Below are positions 8,148-14,987 of a stretch of 15,429 bases of DNA, one piece after another. The stretch is taken from positions 1 to 15,429 of the forward strand of contig CANRHJ010000030.1 in NCBI GenBank assembly GCA_947630355.1. Direction: 5' to 3'. The notes under the pieces are model-generated. The model saw only the letters and a program-made list of their open reading frames with translations. It was not told the origin of the DNA and ran no database searches. How positions within the stretch are numbered: the first letter of the stretch is position 1; each line of letters begins with the position of its first letter. The position numbers were made by a program, and so were the translations under genes. The DNA comes from Candidatus Gastranaerophilales bacterium. GTDB taxonomy: Bacteria > Cyanobacteriota > Vampirovibrionia > Gastranaerophilales > Gastranaerophilaceae.

Positions 8148-9582
8148 TCAGCCTTATTCCGTATTTTATATAATTACGGAACAAATCAAACGTCAAATTC
8201 TTATTAAATATTTTTTTCAGGATATAAGATGGTCTTAGGTGATATTTTAAAATAATATCTTTTCTGAATTTGTTCAATTCTTCATTTGTAAGGAATTCGG
8301 TACACAATGCAGTGTTTTTAAACGAATCTCTTCCTTCCACAATTCCTTTATCATTTTTTTCGGAAGAAGTCCCCAAATAAACCATATTATACAATTCACT
8401 GCCTTTAAAAGGTACTGCTATTGATATTTCAATGAAATCGGTATCCAAATCAAAAATCAATTTTTTAGTTAAATCCAAGTGTTTTTTATTTTCCCAAGGA
8501 AAACCTATTAAATAAAATCCGAATATTTGAAGTTTGTTTTTCTTAATCAATTTTACGGCAGTTTTATTTTGTTCCAAAGTTGTGCCTTTTTTCATTAATT
8601 TTAACGATTCTTCACTGCCGGATTCCAAGCCTAATGCAATAACAGAACATCCTGCCATTTTCATTTTCTTTAACATTTCATCATCTATCGTATTAACTCT
8701 TGAATTAGCCACCCAATTTATTCTTCCCTTTAACGGAGATGACAATATGCAATCACAAAGTTCAATCACCCACTGTTTATTTATGGTGAATGTATCTGAC
8801 TTAAAGAAGAAATCTTTTATTTGAAATCTGTTATAACATTCATTAATTTCTTCGTAAACTGATTTAACACTTCTAAACCTTACTTTTTTACCTGATATTA
8901 AAGGCGAAACACAATATATACAATTGGAAGGACATCCCCTTGAAGTTGCTATCGTAGCCATAGGTCTGTTTGTTTGAGGGTTTATGTATAATTCATTTCT
9001 CATTAAATCCCGAGCGGGAAAGGGTATTTTATCTATATTTTCATTGAATGCCGTTAACTTATTTACAATCCACTTACCGTTATTTTTGTAGCATATACCT
9101 TCTATCAATGACAAATTTTCTTTATTTTTATAATGCGCCTCCAATAATGGTTTTATTATAAATTCTGTTTCTCCGCCTATCAGATAATCTATATTTTCCA
9201 AATTTATTTCACTAAATAAATTTTCATCAGGGTTAAAGAATAATGCACTTTTTAATATAACAACAATATTTGGTTTCATATTTTTTATTTTTTCAACGAA
9301 CTCAATATCGGAAAATATACTTCCGTTTGTAGTTGAAATAAATACAGCATCTGGATTTTCGTTTTTAAAGTCAGCTTCAAAATCGTTATAAGTCAGGTTT
9401 TCAGCCGGATAGTCACGCAAAAACACTTCATAACCGGAATTTCTTAATATACTAGCGGCATATCCCAAATCGTTACAAGCTCGCAGTGAATTTGATACGG
9501 ATGCCTCAACATTTATCTGGCATCTGTCCTCTCCCCTTTGATATTGTTCCCCGGAAGGGTATATTAACATTACTTTATTCAT
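8131..9582 (-). CDS. Radical SAM protein with N-terminal B12-binding-type domain
   Basis: The 483-residue protein has an N-terminal Rossmann-like domain of the cobalamin-binding type (residues 1-150). It includes LGYAASILRNSGYEVFLRDY, PDAVFISTT and the IGGETEFI segment (135-142) usual just before the radical-SAM core. The core begins with ATSRGCPSNCIYC, giving cluster ligands Cys217, Cys221 and Cys224. SDTFTINKQWVIELCD and ALGLESGSEESLKLMKKGTT match the class of B12-dependent radical-SAM proteins. The DxHxxG base-off histidine motif is not visible, so cobalamin may bind without it or not at all. The class includes methyltransferases and ring-forming enzymes for lipids, antibiotics and cofactors; the substrate is unknown. 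No Shine-Dalgarno site is seen before the ATG. It diverges from the CdsA-like gene and converges on the SPASM gene. Confidence 0.87.
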   Translation of the reverse strand: MNKVMLIYPSGEQYQRGEDRCQINVEASVSNSLRACNDLGYAASILRNSGYEVFLRDYPAENLTYNDFEADFKNENPDAVFISTTNGSIFSDIEFVEKIKNMKPNIVVILKSALFFNPDENLFSEINLENIDYLIGGETEFIIKPLLEAHYKNKENLSLIEGICYKNNGKWIVNKLTAFNENIDKIPFPARDLMRNELYINPQTNRPMATIATSRGCPSNCIYCVSPLISGKKVRFRSVKSVYEEINECYNRFQIKDFFFKSDTFTINKQWVIELCDCILSSPLKGRINWVANSRVNTIDDEMLKKMKMAGCSVIALGLESGSEESLKLMKKGTTLEQNKTAVKLIKKNKLQIFGFYLIGFPWENKKHLDLTKKLIFDLDTDFIEISIAVPFKGSELYNMVYLGTSSEKNDKGIVEGRDSFKNTALCTEFLTNEELNKFRKDIILKYHLRPSYILKKIFNKNLTFDLFRNYIKYGIRLIKNVL

Positions 9583-9595
9583 TTGTATTTTTACA

Positions 9596-9625
9596 TTGTT
9601 TCTATTATGCTTAAATTAATATACT
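9596..9625 (+). promoter_or_regulatory. Candidate promoter for the CdsA-like gene
   Basis: TTGTTT (9596-9601) and TATACT (9620-9625) are 18 bases apart on the plus strand and would give a leader of about 16 bases before the ATG at 9648. The -10 shares bases 9620-9623 with the opposing promoter. No Shine-Dalgarno site lies in the short leader. This is a sequence-pattern call only. Confidence 0.4.
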
Positions 9626-9646
9626 ATAATTATAAGAAATTATCAA
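9618..9646 (-). promoter_or_regulatory. Candidate promoter for the B12-type radical-SAM gene
   Basis: On the minus strand TTGATA (plus 9641-9646) and TATATT (plus 9618-9623) stand 17 bases apart, a good sigma-70-type arrangement. They would start transcription about 30 bases before the ATG at 9582. The -10 element overlaps the -10 candidate of the opposite promoter. The region is so AT-rich that chance matches are possible. Confidence 0.45.
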
Positions 9647-9647
9647 A

Positions 9648-10469
9648 ATGAATACAAAAATTTTAAGGTACACTCTGGGATTTATTCTTTTTTTTCTTAT
9701 ATTAGCAGCTTTTTATCTGTCGGAAGCCGTACTGTTTTTGGTATCAGTTATATTTATTATTCTCGGTCTGCATGAATACAGAAGTATATTCAAAGTTAAA
9801 GGAATATATATCCATCCTCTTCTTCCCGAATTGGTAGGAATAGCGAGTGCATATGTATTTACAAATTATAGCGATATCAAATTTCATTTCTATATTACAC
9901 CGATATTATTATGCGGTATAATATTTTCTTTTATGCTGACAGTATTAAGGAATAAAAAGCCGTACATATTAACATCATTAACGACTATTTCGGCCTTCCT
10001 GACGGTATTTTGCGGATTGTATATCATAAAATTAACATATTATTTTGAAGAAAAACACAGCTGGTACTTAATAATAATCTACTTTTTAACCGTGCTGGCG
10101 GGTGACTTTTGTGCTTCTAAAATCGGACCTGTCGTAAAAAAGAAAATATATATTGCGCCCGAAATAAGTCCTAATAAGACATTGGCAGGTTCAATAGCAA
10201 ACTTAACGGTTTCTTGCTGCACCTGTTCTTTACTTGTTTATTTCTTAAATTTTACTTTATTTCAAGCAATAAGTTTGGGTATTATTATTTCCATATTCTC
10301 TCAAATTGGTGATTTAACCGTCTCATCAATAAAACGTGACTTGGGTATAAAACACAGCGGGTCTTTATTCTTAAATTACGGCGGAATTCTTGACAGAATG
10401 GATGCTTTTATTTTTTCGGCACCAGCTGCCTATTATTTCCTGATATTTATAATTTATTACGATATATAA
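9648..10469 (+). CDS. CdsA-family phosphatidate cytidylyltransferase, divergent signature
   Basis: CdsA makes CDP-diacylglycerol from phosphatidate and CTP in the membrane. The 273-residue protein has about eight hydrophobic helices and normal family length. It carries the SPNKTLAGSI motif (174-183, usually SPKKTWEG) and the C-terminal signature from QIGDL (219-223) through SSIKR (226-230) to GGILDRMD (245-252). The Asp residues of GDL and LDR, which from memory bind the catalytic metals, are present (222, 249). Two normally fixed parts differ: the KD after KRxxx is Lys235-His236, and PGHGG is replaced by LNYGG. The gene is not beside uppS, dxr or rseP, its usual neighbours. It may be a second, specialised CTP-transferase or simply a lineage variant, so I leave the symbol empty. 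Confidence 0.8.
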   Translation: MNTKILRYTLGFILFFLILAAFYLSEAVLFLVSVIFIILGLHEYRSIFKVKGIYIHPLLPELVGIASAYVFTNYSDIKFHFYITPILLCGIIFSFMLTVLRNKKPYILTSLTTISAFLTVFCGLYIIKLTYYFEEKHSWYLIIIYFLTVLAGDFCASKIGPVVKKKIYIAPEISPNKTLAGSIANLTVSCCTCSLLVYFLNFTLFQAISLGIIISIFSQIGDLTVSSIKRDLGIKHSGSLFLNYGGILDRMDAFIFSAPAAYYFLIFIIYYDI

Positions 10470-10523
10470 AAATCATAGAATAAAACGGGATATAAATACG
10501 GTTCTACGAAAATATACAAAGAA

Positions 10524-11693
10524 TTAACGCAACCCGCGCAATTCGGTTATAAAAGATTTCAGCCTTTCCGTTGCTGTTTTTAGATTATCAATCGAATAAG
10601 CGTAAGAAATTCTTAAAAAACCTTCTCCTGAAGCTCCGAAAGCACTGCCCGGAATTAAAGCAACTTTTTTTTCCTTTAAAAATTTTTCGGCAAATTCTTC
10701 ACTTGTCATATTAAATTCTTTAATGCAAGGGAATACATAAAACGCACCTAAAGGTTCAAAACAAGGCAAATTCATTTCTTTAAACGCATTAAGTAGGAAC
10801 CGTCTGCGCTGATTATATGATTGGCGCATTTGTTTTATATCATCATCACCGTTTTTTAACGCTTCAATAGCTGCATATTGGCTTATTGTGGGAGCACACA
10901 TTATTGCATATTGGTGAATTTTATTCATTTGTTTTATTATCTGATTTGGAGCACACGCATACCCCAATCTCCAACCTGTCATGGCATACGCCTTAGAAAA
11001 CCCGTTTATTAATATTGTCCTTTCTTTCATTCCTTTTAATGAAATAATTGATGTATGTTCACCTTTATATGTCAGTTCCGAATATATTTCGTCTGATATA
11101 ACATATATATCATTTTTTATTATCGTATCCGCAATTCTCTCCAAATCATCTTTTTCCATCACGGCTCCCGTCGGATTATTCGGATATGGAAGTATTAATA
11201 TTTTGGTTTTTGGAGTAATAACAGATTGCAGCTGTTCAGAAGTTAATTTAAAATTATTTTCGGATTTTAAATTAATTATAACGGGCTTAGCATTTGCGAA
11301 AATTGTACAAGGTTCATAAGATACATAAGAAGGCTGCGGTATTATTACCTCATCTCCGTCATTGACCAATGCTCTTATACCTGCATCAATGGCTTCGGAA
11401 CCGCCTACCGTCACGATTATTTCATCATCGGGATTATAATATAAGCCTTGTGTCCTCTTTATATAGTTTGAAATTTCCTCTCTTAATGCCTTTAACCCTG
11501 AATTTGAAGTATAAAAAGTTTTACCTTTTTCAAGAGCATAAACAGCCTCATCACGAATATGCCAAGGGGTATCAAAATCAGGTTCGCCGACACCTAAGGA
11601 AATTACATCCTCCATCTCGCTAACCAAATCAAAGAATTTCCTTATTCCCGACGGCTTTATATTTTTTACTCTTTCTGACAGTTCTTTGGTCAA
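10524..11693 (-). CDS. Class I/II PLP-dependent aminotransferase
   Basis: This is a fold-type I aminotransferase that moves an amino group between an amino acid and a 2-oxo acid using pyridoxal phosphate. Visible hallmarks are SLGVGEPDFDTP (32-43), the GGSEAI turn (97-102), PNNPTG (171-176), the SDEIYSEL strand with Asp201 that contacts the PLP ring nitrogen, SKAYAMTGWRLGY with Schiff-base Lys234, and FLRISYA with the carboxylate-binding arginine. The length, 389 residues, and sequence style match the aspartate/alanine/aromatic 'PatA/AspC' group; substrate choice cannot be read. The start is TTG at 11693-11691, overlapping the lrp stop (TTGA), with a GAGGGAG stretch about 11 bases upstream. 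No in-frame ATG would keep the conserved KLSERVKNIKPSGIRKF-like N-terminus. Confidence 0.92.
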   Translation of the reverse strand: MTKELSERVKNIKPSGIRKFFDLVSEMEDVISLGVGEPDFDTPWHIRDEAVYALEKGKTFYTSNSGLKALREEISNYIKRTQGLYYNPDDEIIVTVGGSEAIDAGIRALVNDGDEVIIPQPSYVSYEPCTIFANAKPVIINLKSENNFKLTSEQLQSVITPKTKILILPYPNNPTGAVMEKDDLERIADTIIKNDIYVISDEIYSELTYKGEHTSIISLKGMKERTILINGFSKAYAMTGWRLGYACAPNQIIKQMNKIHQYAIMCAPTISQYAAIEALKNGDDDIKQMRQSYNQRRRFLLNAFKEMNLPCFEPLGAFYVFPCIKEFNMTSEEFAEKFLKEKKVALIPGSAFGASGEGFLRISYAYSIDNLKTATERLKSFITELRGLR

Positions 11694-12172
11694 GGCGAAA
11701 TTATCTCCCTCTCATCTTCTCTCTTTTTTGATAATACAGTACCGTAATCTTTGTACTTCTTCAGAATAAAATGTGTGCCGGTACTTAAAACACTGTCGAG
11801 CGTTGACAATTTGTCCGATACAAAATTTGCTATTTCACGCAAAGATTTTTCTTCTAAAATAACAAGTAAATCAAATCCTCCTGAAATTAAATAAACAGAA
11901 CGCACTTCAGGATAGTTATATATCCTTTCGGCTATTTTATCAAACCCCTGACCACGCTGTGGAGTTACTCTTACTTCTATTAATGCCGTTACTTTCTCTA
12001 TTGAAGTTTTTTCCCAATCAATAAGAGTATGATAACCGCATATTACTCCTTCTTTTTCCAATGTTTCCATTTCATTCAGAATCGTTTCTTCCGTAGTTCC
12101 AAGCATTACCGCTAAGTCTTTTAAACCTATTCTGCAATTATTTTCAATGATTGTTAATAATTCTTCCCGCAT
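11690..12172 (-). CDS. Lrp/AsnC-family transcriptional regulator
   Basis: The 160-residue protein has an N-terminal helix-turn-helix (about residues 3-50, with IGLKDLAVMLGTTEETILNEMETLEKEGVI-type layout) and a C-terminal RAM ligand-binding domain (about 60-140) containing VTALIEVRVTP and SGGFDLLVILE. Lrp/AsnC proteins form dimers or octamers and sense amino acids. The gene lies between a nitroreductase (12-base gap, AAAAGG site before the ATG) and an aminotransferase (four-base overlap). It therefore probably responds to an amino acid handled by the aminotransferase and may control its own operon. No operator could be defined by eye. Confidence 0.92.
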   Translation of the reverse strand: MREELLTIIENNCRIGLKDLAVMLGTTEETILNEMETLEKEGVICGYHTLIDWEKTSIEKVTALIEVRVTPQRGQGFDKIAERIYNYPEVRSVYLISGGFDLLVILEEKSLREIANFVSDKLSTLDSVLSTGTHFILKKYKDYGTVLSKKREDEREIISP

Positions 12173-12184
12173 TTCTAATACCTT

Positions 12185-13066
12185 TTATCTTATGAAATTC
12201 CAAAAATATCTTTTTGCAGCCTTTCCGGCCGTAAGCTTATCAAAGCCTTGCTTTTGTGCTGTTATAATTTTTACATCTTCAGGCTGAATACATCTTTGAT
12301 AATTTGTGCTTTTGTTGCCAAACAACATAACGTATTCAGCTTTATATCCGTCAGGAATACTTAAATATTCACTTAATTCAGGGAACAGCATCATACACGT
12401 CTGCATAAAACCGCACCAGCACGTACCTATCCCAAGACTTTGAGCATACAATTCAAAATAACTTAATGCTATATCCGCATCCTCTTTAGCACAAGATGCT
12501 TTTTGTGAATTTGAAACAACAACCATATGCGGAGCATTCCTAAATATAACATCTTCACCGTTTATAAATGAATGTATATATGGTGAAAACTTCTGAGCAA
12601 CCGCTTTTATCGGTTTTTTTGTTAATGCATTTAATATTTTTGTATTTACATGATCTCTAAACTCATTCATTACTTCCGTATCTTCTATAAATGAGAACTG
12701 CAGAGAATGCCAATTACACCCTGTCGGCACATATTTCAACATATCTTTTAATTTACGAATAATTTCTTTATCAACATTCTCATTCTTAAAATTTCTGTCA
12801 CTTCTTCGAGATTTTATTAAATTTAATATCATATCGGGATTTTGAACATATATTTTGTCTGATTCATCGGGATTTTTATTAAATACGGAAATTGCTCCGA
12901 CCGGACATATTGCCATACAATGCTGGCATGCTATACAATTCTTTTCTTTCACCGCTGACGGAATTTTATTTTCATTAAACTCCAATACCTTCCCTATGCA
13001 ATCTTTAATACATAATCCACAATGTATGCATTTTGCGCTGTCTGCCTTAAAATTTAAATTACTCAT
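12185..13066 (-). CDS. Ferredoxin-nitroreductase fusion protein
   Basis: The N-terminus is a bacterial-type 2[4Fe-4S] ferredoxin module: Cys13-x2-Cys16-x2-Cys19-x3-Cys23 and Cys44-x2-Cys47-x2-Cys50-x3-Cys54-Pro. A nitroreductase-fold domain follows from about residue 78, with the FMN-phosphate-binding SRRSDRNF (86-93), CNWHSLQF, a NAPHMVVV strand and the GIGTCWCGFMQ glycine-rich segment. Such fusions are common in anaerobes and are thought to pass electrons from ferredoxin-like clusters to FMN; physiological substrates are mostly unknown. The 293-residue length is normal for the fused type. A GGAAGG site lies seven bases before the ATG. It is the first gene of the nitroreductase-lrp-aminotransferase unit and is divergent from the 67-residue gene. 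Confidence 0.93.
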   Translation of the reverse strand: MSNLNFKADSAKCIHCGLCIKDCIGKVLEFNENKIPSAVKEKNCIACQHCMAICPVGAISVFNKNPDESDKIYVQNPDMILNLIKSRRSDRNFKNENVDKEIIRKLKDMLKYVPTGCNWHSLQFSFIEDTEVMNEFRDHVNTKILNALTKKPIKAVAQKFSPYIHSFINGEDVIFRNAPHMVVVSNSQKASCAKEDADIALSYFELYAQSLGIGTCWCGFMQTCMMLFPELSEYLSIPDGYKAEYVMLFGNKSTNYQRCIQPEDVKIITAQKQGFDKLTAGKAAKRYFWNFIR

Positions 13067-13089
13067 TTATTTACCTTCCGTTTATGATA

Positions 13090-13118
13090 ATTTTAATAAA
13101 TTTCTTAAATAATTACAA
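13090..13118 (-). promoter_or_regulatory. Candidate promoter of the nitroreductase-lrp-aminotransferase operon
   Basis: The minus strand reads TTGTAA (plus 13113-13118), 17 bases, then TAAAAT (plus 13090-13095), placing the transcription start about 15-20 bases before the ATG. The -35 hexamer is the exact reverse complement of the -35 used by the plus-strand candidate promoter. Confidence 0.45.
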
Positions 13119-13140
13119 TAAATACTTTATGTAGTATGAT
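13113..13140 (+). promoter_or_regulatory. Candidate promoter of the 67-residue gene
   Basis: TTACAA (13113-13118) and TATGAT (13135-13140) are separated by 16 bases, followed 19 bases later by the ATG. The -35 hexamer is shared, on the other strand, with the nitroreductase promoter. A strong AAAGGAG ribosome-binding site follows at 13147-13153. Confidence 0.5.
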
Positions 13141-13159
13141 ATAGAAAAAGGAGTAAATT

Positions 13160-13363
13160 ATGTTTCACGTTATAACAGAAAGAGATTATTCGGAATTTTC
13201 ACGCAAACAAATAGGTGAATATACAAACTTTGACAGAGCCTTAGAAGTAGCTCAAAAAGCCGTTGAAGGCAAAGAAGGGTTAAGATATATTATTGAGAAA
13301 ACTGATGGGCACGTTGACAGCTACGGAAATCAAATTGTTACCGTTGTCGCTGAAAGTGAATAA
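13160..13363 (+). CDS. Small unrecognised protein, 67 residues
   Basis: I do not recognise the family. The gene is credible because it has a near-perfect AAAGGAG site six bases before the ATG, a plausible promoter, and an alternating charged/hydrophobic composition unlike a random ORF. The protein is soluble and acidic overall, with no signal peptide, no membrane segment and no cysteine. A predicted helix around residues 23-38 (FDRALEVAQKAVEGKE) is flanked by possible strands (LRYIIEKTDGH, NQIVTVVAE), which suggests a small alpha/beta fold. Its last 34 bases overlap the 3' end of mtnN on the opposite strand, so the two transcripts would be complementary there. It is divergent from the nitroreductase gene. 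Confidence 0.75.
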   Translation: MFHVITERDYSEFSRKQIGEYTNFDRALEVAQKAVEGKEGLRYIIEKTDGHVDSYGNQIVTVVAESE

Positions 13364-14073
13364 TTTAATAATGTTTCTATAGTTTTTGCAGAAACTTCCG
13401 CCATTTCAGATTCAAATTTTTCCAAAGATTTTGGCGCTTCTCCGTTTGCCAAGTCGGAAATAGCTCTGACTATTACAAACGGTATATTGTTCATATATGC
13501 ACATTGAGCAATAGCACAACCTTCCATTTCTGCGGCTGATGCGTTAAATATACTTTTTAATTCAGCCTTCTTTTTATTATCCGATATAAAAGTATCACCC
13601 GTAGCTATCACACCTTTATGTATTTTTGAACCGAATCCGCTTTCTGTTACGGCCTTTTCATAGCTCTCAACAAGAGTTTCATCGGAATAATATACGGTCG
13701 GTTTATCTTTATTTATTCCGGTACACATATATCCTAAAGCATAACCTAATGCCGTTACGTTAAAATCATATTGGACCAAAGATGTGCCTATAACTATATC
13801 TCCTACTGATAAATCATCCGCAATTCCTCCGGCTACTCCGGTATTTATTATACAATCGGGATGATATGTATCTGCTATATACTGCGTTGTTACTGCGGAA
13901 TTTACTTTTCCTACTCCGCTTTTTGATATTATTACGTTATAATTATTTACTGTTCCTGTATATACTGCAATTTTTCCGGCTTTTGTTTCTTTATAATTCT
14001 TTAAACAGGATTTCAGTAAGTTCACTTCACAATCCATAGCACCAATTATTGCAATAGTTTTTTTATTCAGCAT
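13330..14073 (-). CDS. mtnN: 5'-methylthioadenosine/S-adenosylhomocysteine nucleosidase
   Basis: MtnN (Pfs) hydrolyses adenine from S-adenosylhomocysteine and methylthioadenosine, giving S-ribosylhomocysteine for LuxS. The N-terminus IAIIGAMDCEV keeps the catalytic acid as Glu16 (usual form GAMEEEV). TGVAGGI (78-84), the substrate-binding EMEG (Glu182-Gly185) and RAISDLAN with catalytic Asp207 are all present. The length of 247 residues is slightly above the usual 230 or so: the C-terminal tail after ETLLN runs into the end of the convergent 67-residue gene. The ATG lies within luxS (11-base overlap), with a GGAG site ten bases upstream inside luxS, so the two are co-translated. Confidence 0.94.
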   Translation of the reverse strand: MLNKKTIAIIGAMDCEVNLLKSCLKNYKETKAGKIAVYTGTVNNYNVIISKSGVGKVNSAVTTQYIADTYHPDCIINTGVAGGIADDLSVGDIVIGTSLVQYDFNVTALGYALGYMCTGINKDKPTVYYSDETLVESYEKAVTESGFGSKIHKGVIATGDTFISDNKKKAELKSIFNASAAEMEGCAIAQCAYMNNIPFVIVRAISDLANGEAPKSLEKFESEMAEVSAKTIETLLNYSLSATTVTI

Positions 14074-14524
14074 AATTCATTTTCTCCACAGTCCAATTAT
14101 TTAATACAATATTCATATCTTTTGCAATTTGTTTTGCACCGGACAAATCATGTTCTCTGTAATTTCCGCACTCTCGCGAACTTACTCCGGGTATATCACC
14201 TTCAAACTTACTGATAAATTCTAATGACTCTTTTATCAGATTTAAAGAGTCCTGATGTGTCATGTTGTCTCTGACCAATAAGTAAAAACCCGTTCTGCAC
14301 CCCATTGGACCCACATATACTATACTATCTTCAAACTTACTGTTTCTTGCATACGTCGCAAATAAATGTTCGAATGTATGCATGGCACCGTTTGAAAGGT
14401 AATCCCCTCCGTTTGGCTTCTTCATCCTTATATCATACGTTATTACATCACCATCTATCCTTGAAATATACATTCCTTTTTCCAAAATATCGTGATTTAC
14501 CGTAAAACTTGCTATTTTTTTCAT
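14063..14524 (-). CDS. luxS: S-ribosylhomocysteine lyase LuxS
   Basis: LuxS splits S-ribosylhomocysteine into homocysteine and 4,5-dihydroxy-2,3-pentanedione, the precursor of autoinducer-2. The metal site is visible as HTFEH (His49, Glu52, His53) and Cys119 in RECGNYREHDL; the catalytic cysteine is Cys76 in GPMGCRTGFY. At 153 residues it has normal length. A strong AAAGAGGAT site precedes the ATG. It lies 39 bases after cysK and overlaps mtnN. The set recycles the products of methylation and may make AI-2; whether AI-2 acts as a signal here cannot be told. Confidence 0.96.
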   Translation of the reverse strand: MKKIASFTVNHDILEKGMYISRIDGDVITYDIRMKKPNGGDYLSNGAMHTFEHLFATYARNSKFEDSIVYVGPMGCRTGFYLLVRDNMTHQDSLNLIKESLEFISKFEGDIPGVSSRECGNYREHDLSGAKQIAKDMNIVLNNWTVEKMNYAE

Positions 14525-14563
14525 ATTTATCCTCTTTAAATTATTATAATATAAATAATAAAT

Positions 14564-14932
14564 TTATTCAGAAAACAATATCCCCGATAAATATCTTTCA
14601 CCTGTATCAGGAAGAAGCGCGACAACCATTTTATTCTTATTTTCATTACGTTTTAACAATTGTATTGCGCCATAAACCGCTGCGCCTGATGATATTCCTA
14701 CCAGCACTCCCTCATTTTTTGCAAGCATTCTGCTTGTATTTATTGCATCATCATCACTCACCGTAATGATTTCATCATATATTTTTGTATTTAAGACCTG
14801 AGGAACAAAACCTGCACCTATACCTTGTATTTTATGTACTCCGCTCCTTCCTTCCGATAATACGGGTGAAGTCTTTGGCTCTATACCGATTACTTTTATC
14901 GCGGGATTTTGCATTTTTAAATATTCTCCCAC
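14564..14932 (-). CDS. cysK: Cysteine synthase CysK, C-terminal fragment (frame broken)
   Basis: The fragment continues the cysteine-synthase fold after the break at the 53-bp insertion. It begins inside the second copy of the GVGEYLKMQNP segment and runs through AIKVIGIEP, GIGAGFVPQVL, GISSGAAVYGA (the serine-rich turn near the PLP ring) and LPDTGERYLSG, then stops normally. All C-terminal CysK signatures are present. The first codon listed is a GTG that is really the valine of GVGEYL; no ribosome-binding site precedes it. Removing exactly 53 bases rejoins it in frame to the N-terminal part, giving an ordinary protein of roughly 310 residues (N-terminus outside the window). Confidence 0.88.
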   Translation of the reverse strand: MGEYLKMQNPAIKVIGIEPKTSPVLSEGRSGVHKIQGIGAGFVPQVLNTKIYDEIITVSDDDAINTSRMLAKNEGVLVGISSGAAVYGAIQLLKRNENKNKMVVALLPDTGERYLSGILFSE

Positions 14933-14987
14933 TCAGGCGGGACAATAACGGGAGTGGGATTTTGCATTTTTAAATATTCTCCCACTC
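14903..14987. repeat. 32-bp direct repeat, 53-bp offset, inside cysK
   Basis: Bases 14903-14934 and 14956-14987 are identical (both begin GGGATTTTGCATTTTT and end CTCCCACTC), with the second copy 53 bases downstream of the first. The repeat encodes the GVGEYLKMQNP segment twice on the minus strand. The 53-base period is not a multiple of three, so the duplication shifts the frame. Confidence 0.97.

Noticed and set aside
10470..10523. Bidirectional terminator between the CdsA-like and aminotransferase genes
   Set aside because: Only short, imperfect inverted matches (TAGAA with TTCTA) are present and no T-run follows a stable stem.
14509..14766. 85-residue plus-strand open frame over the luxS-cysK junction
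   Set aside because: It is antisense to conserved CysK sequence, begins in the luxS leader and has a low-complexity, His/Leu-rich tail typical of a shadow frame.
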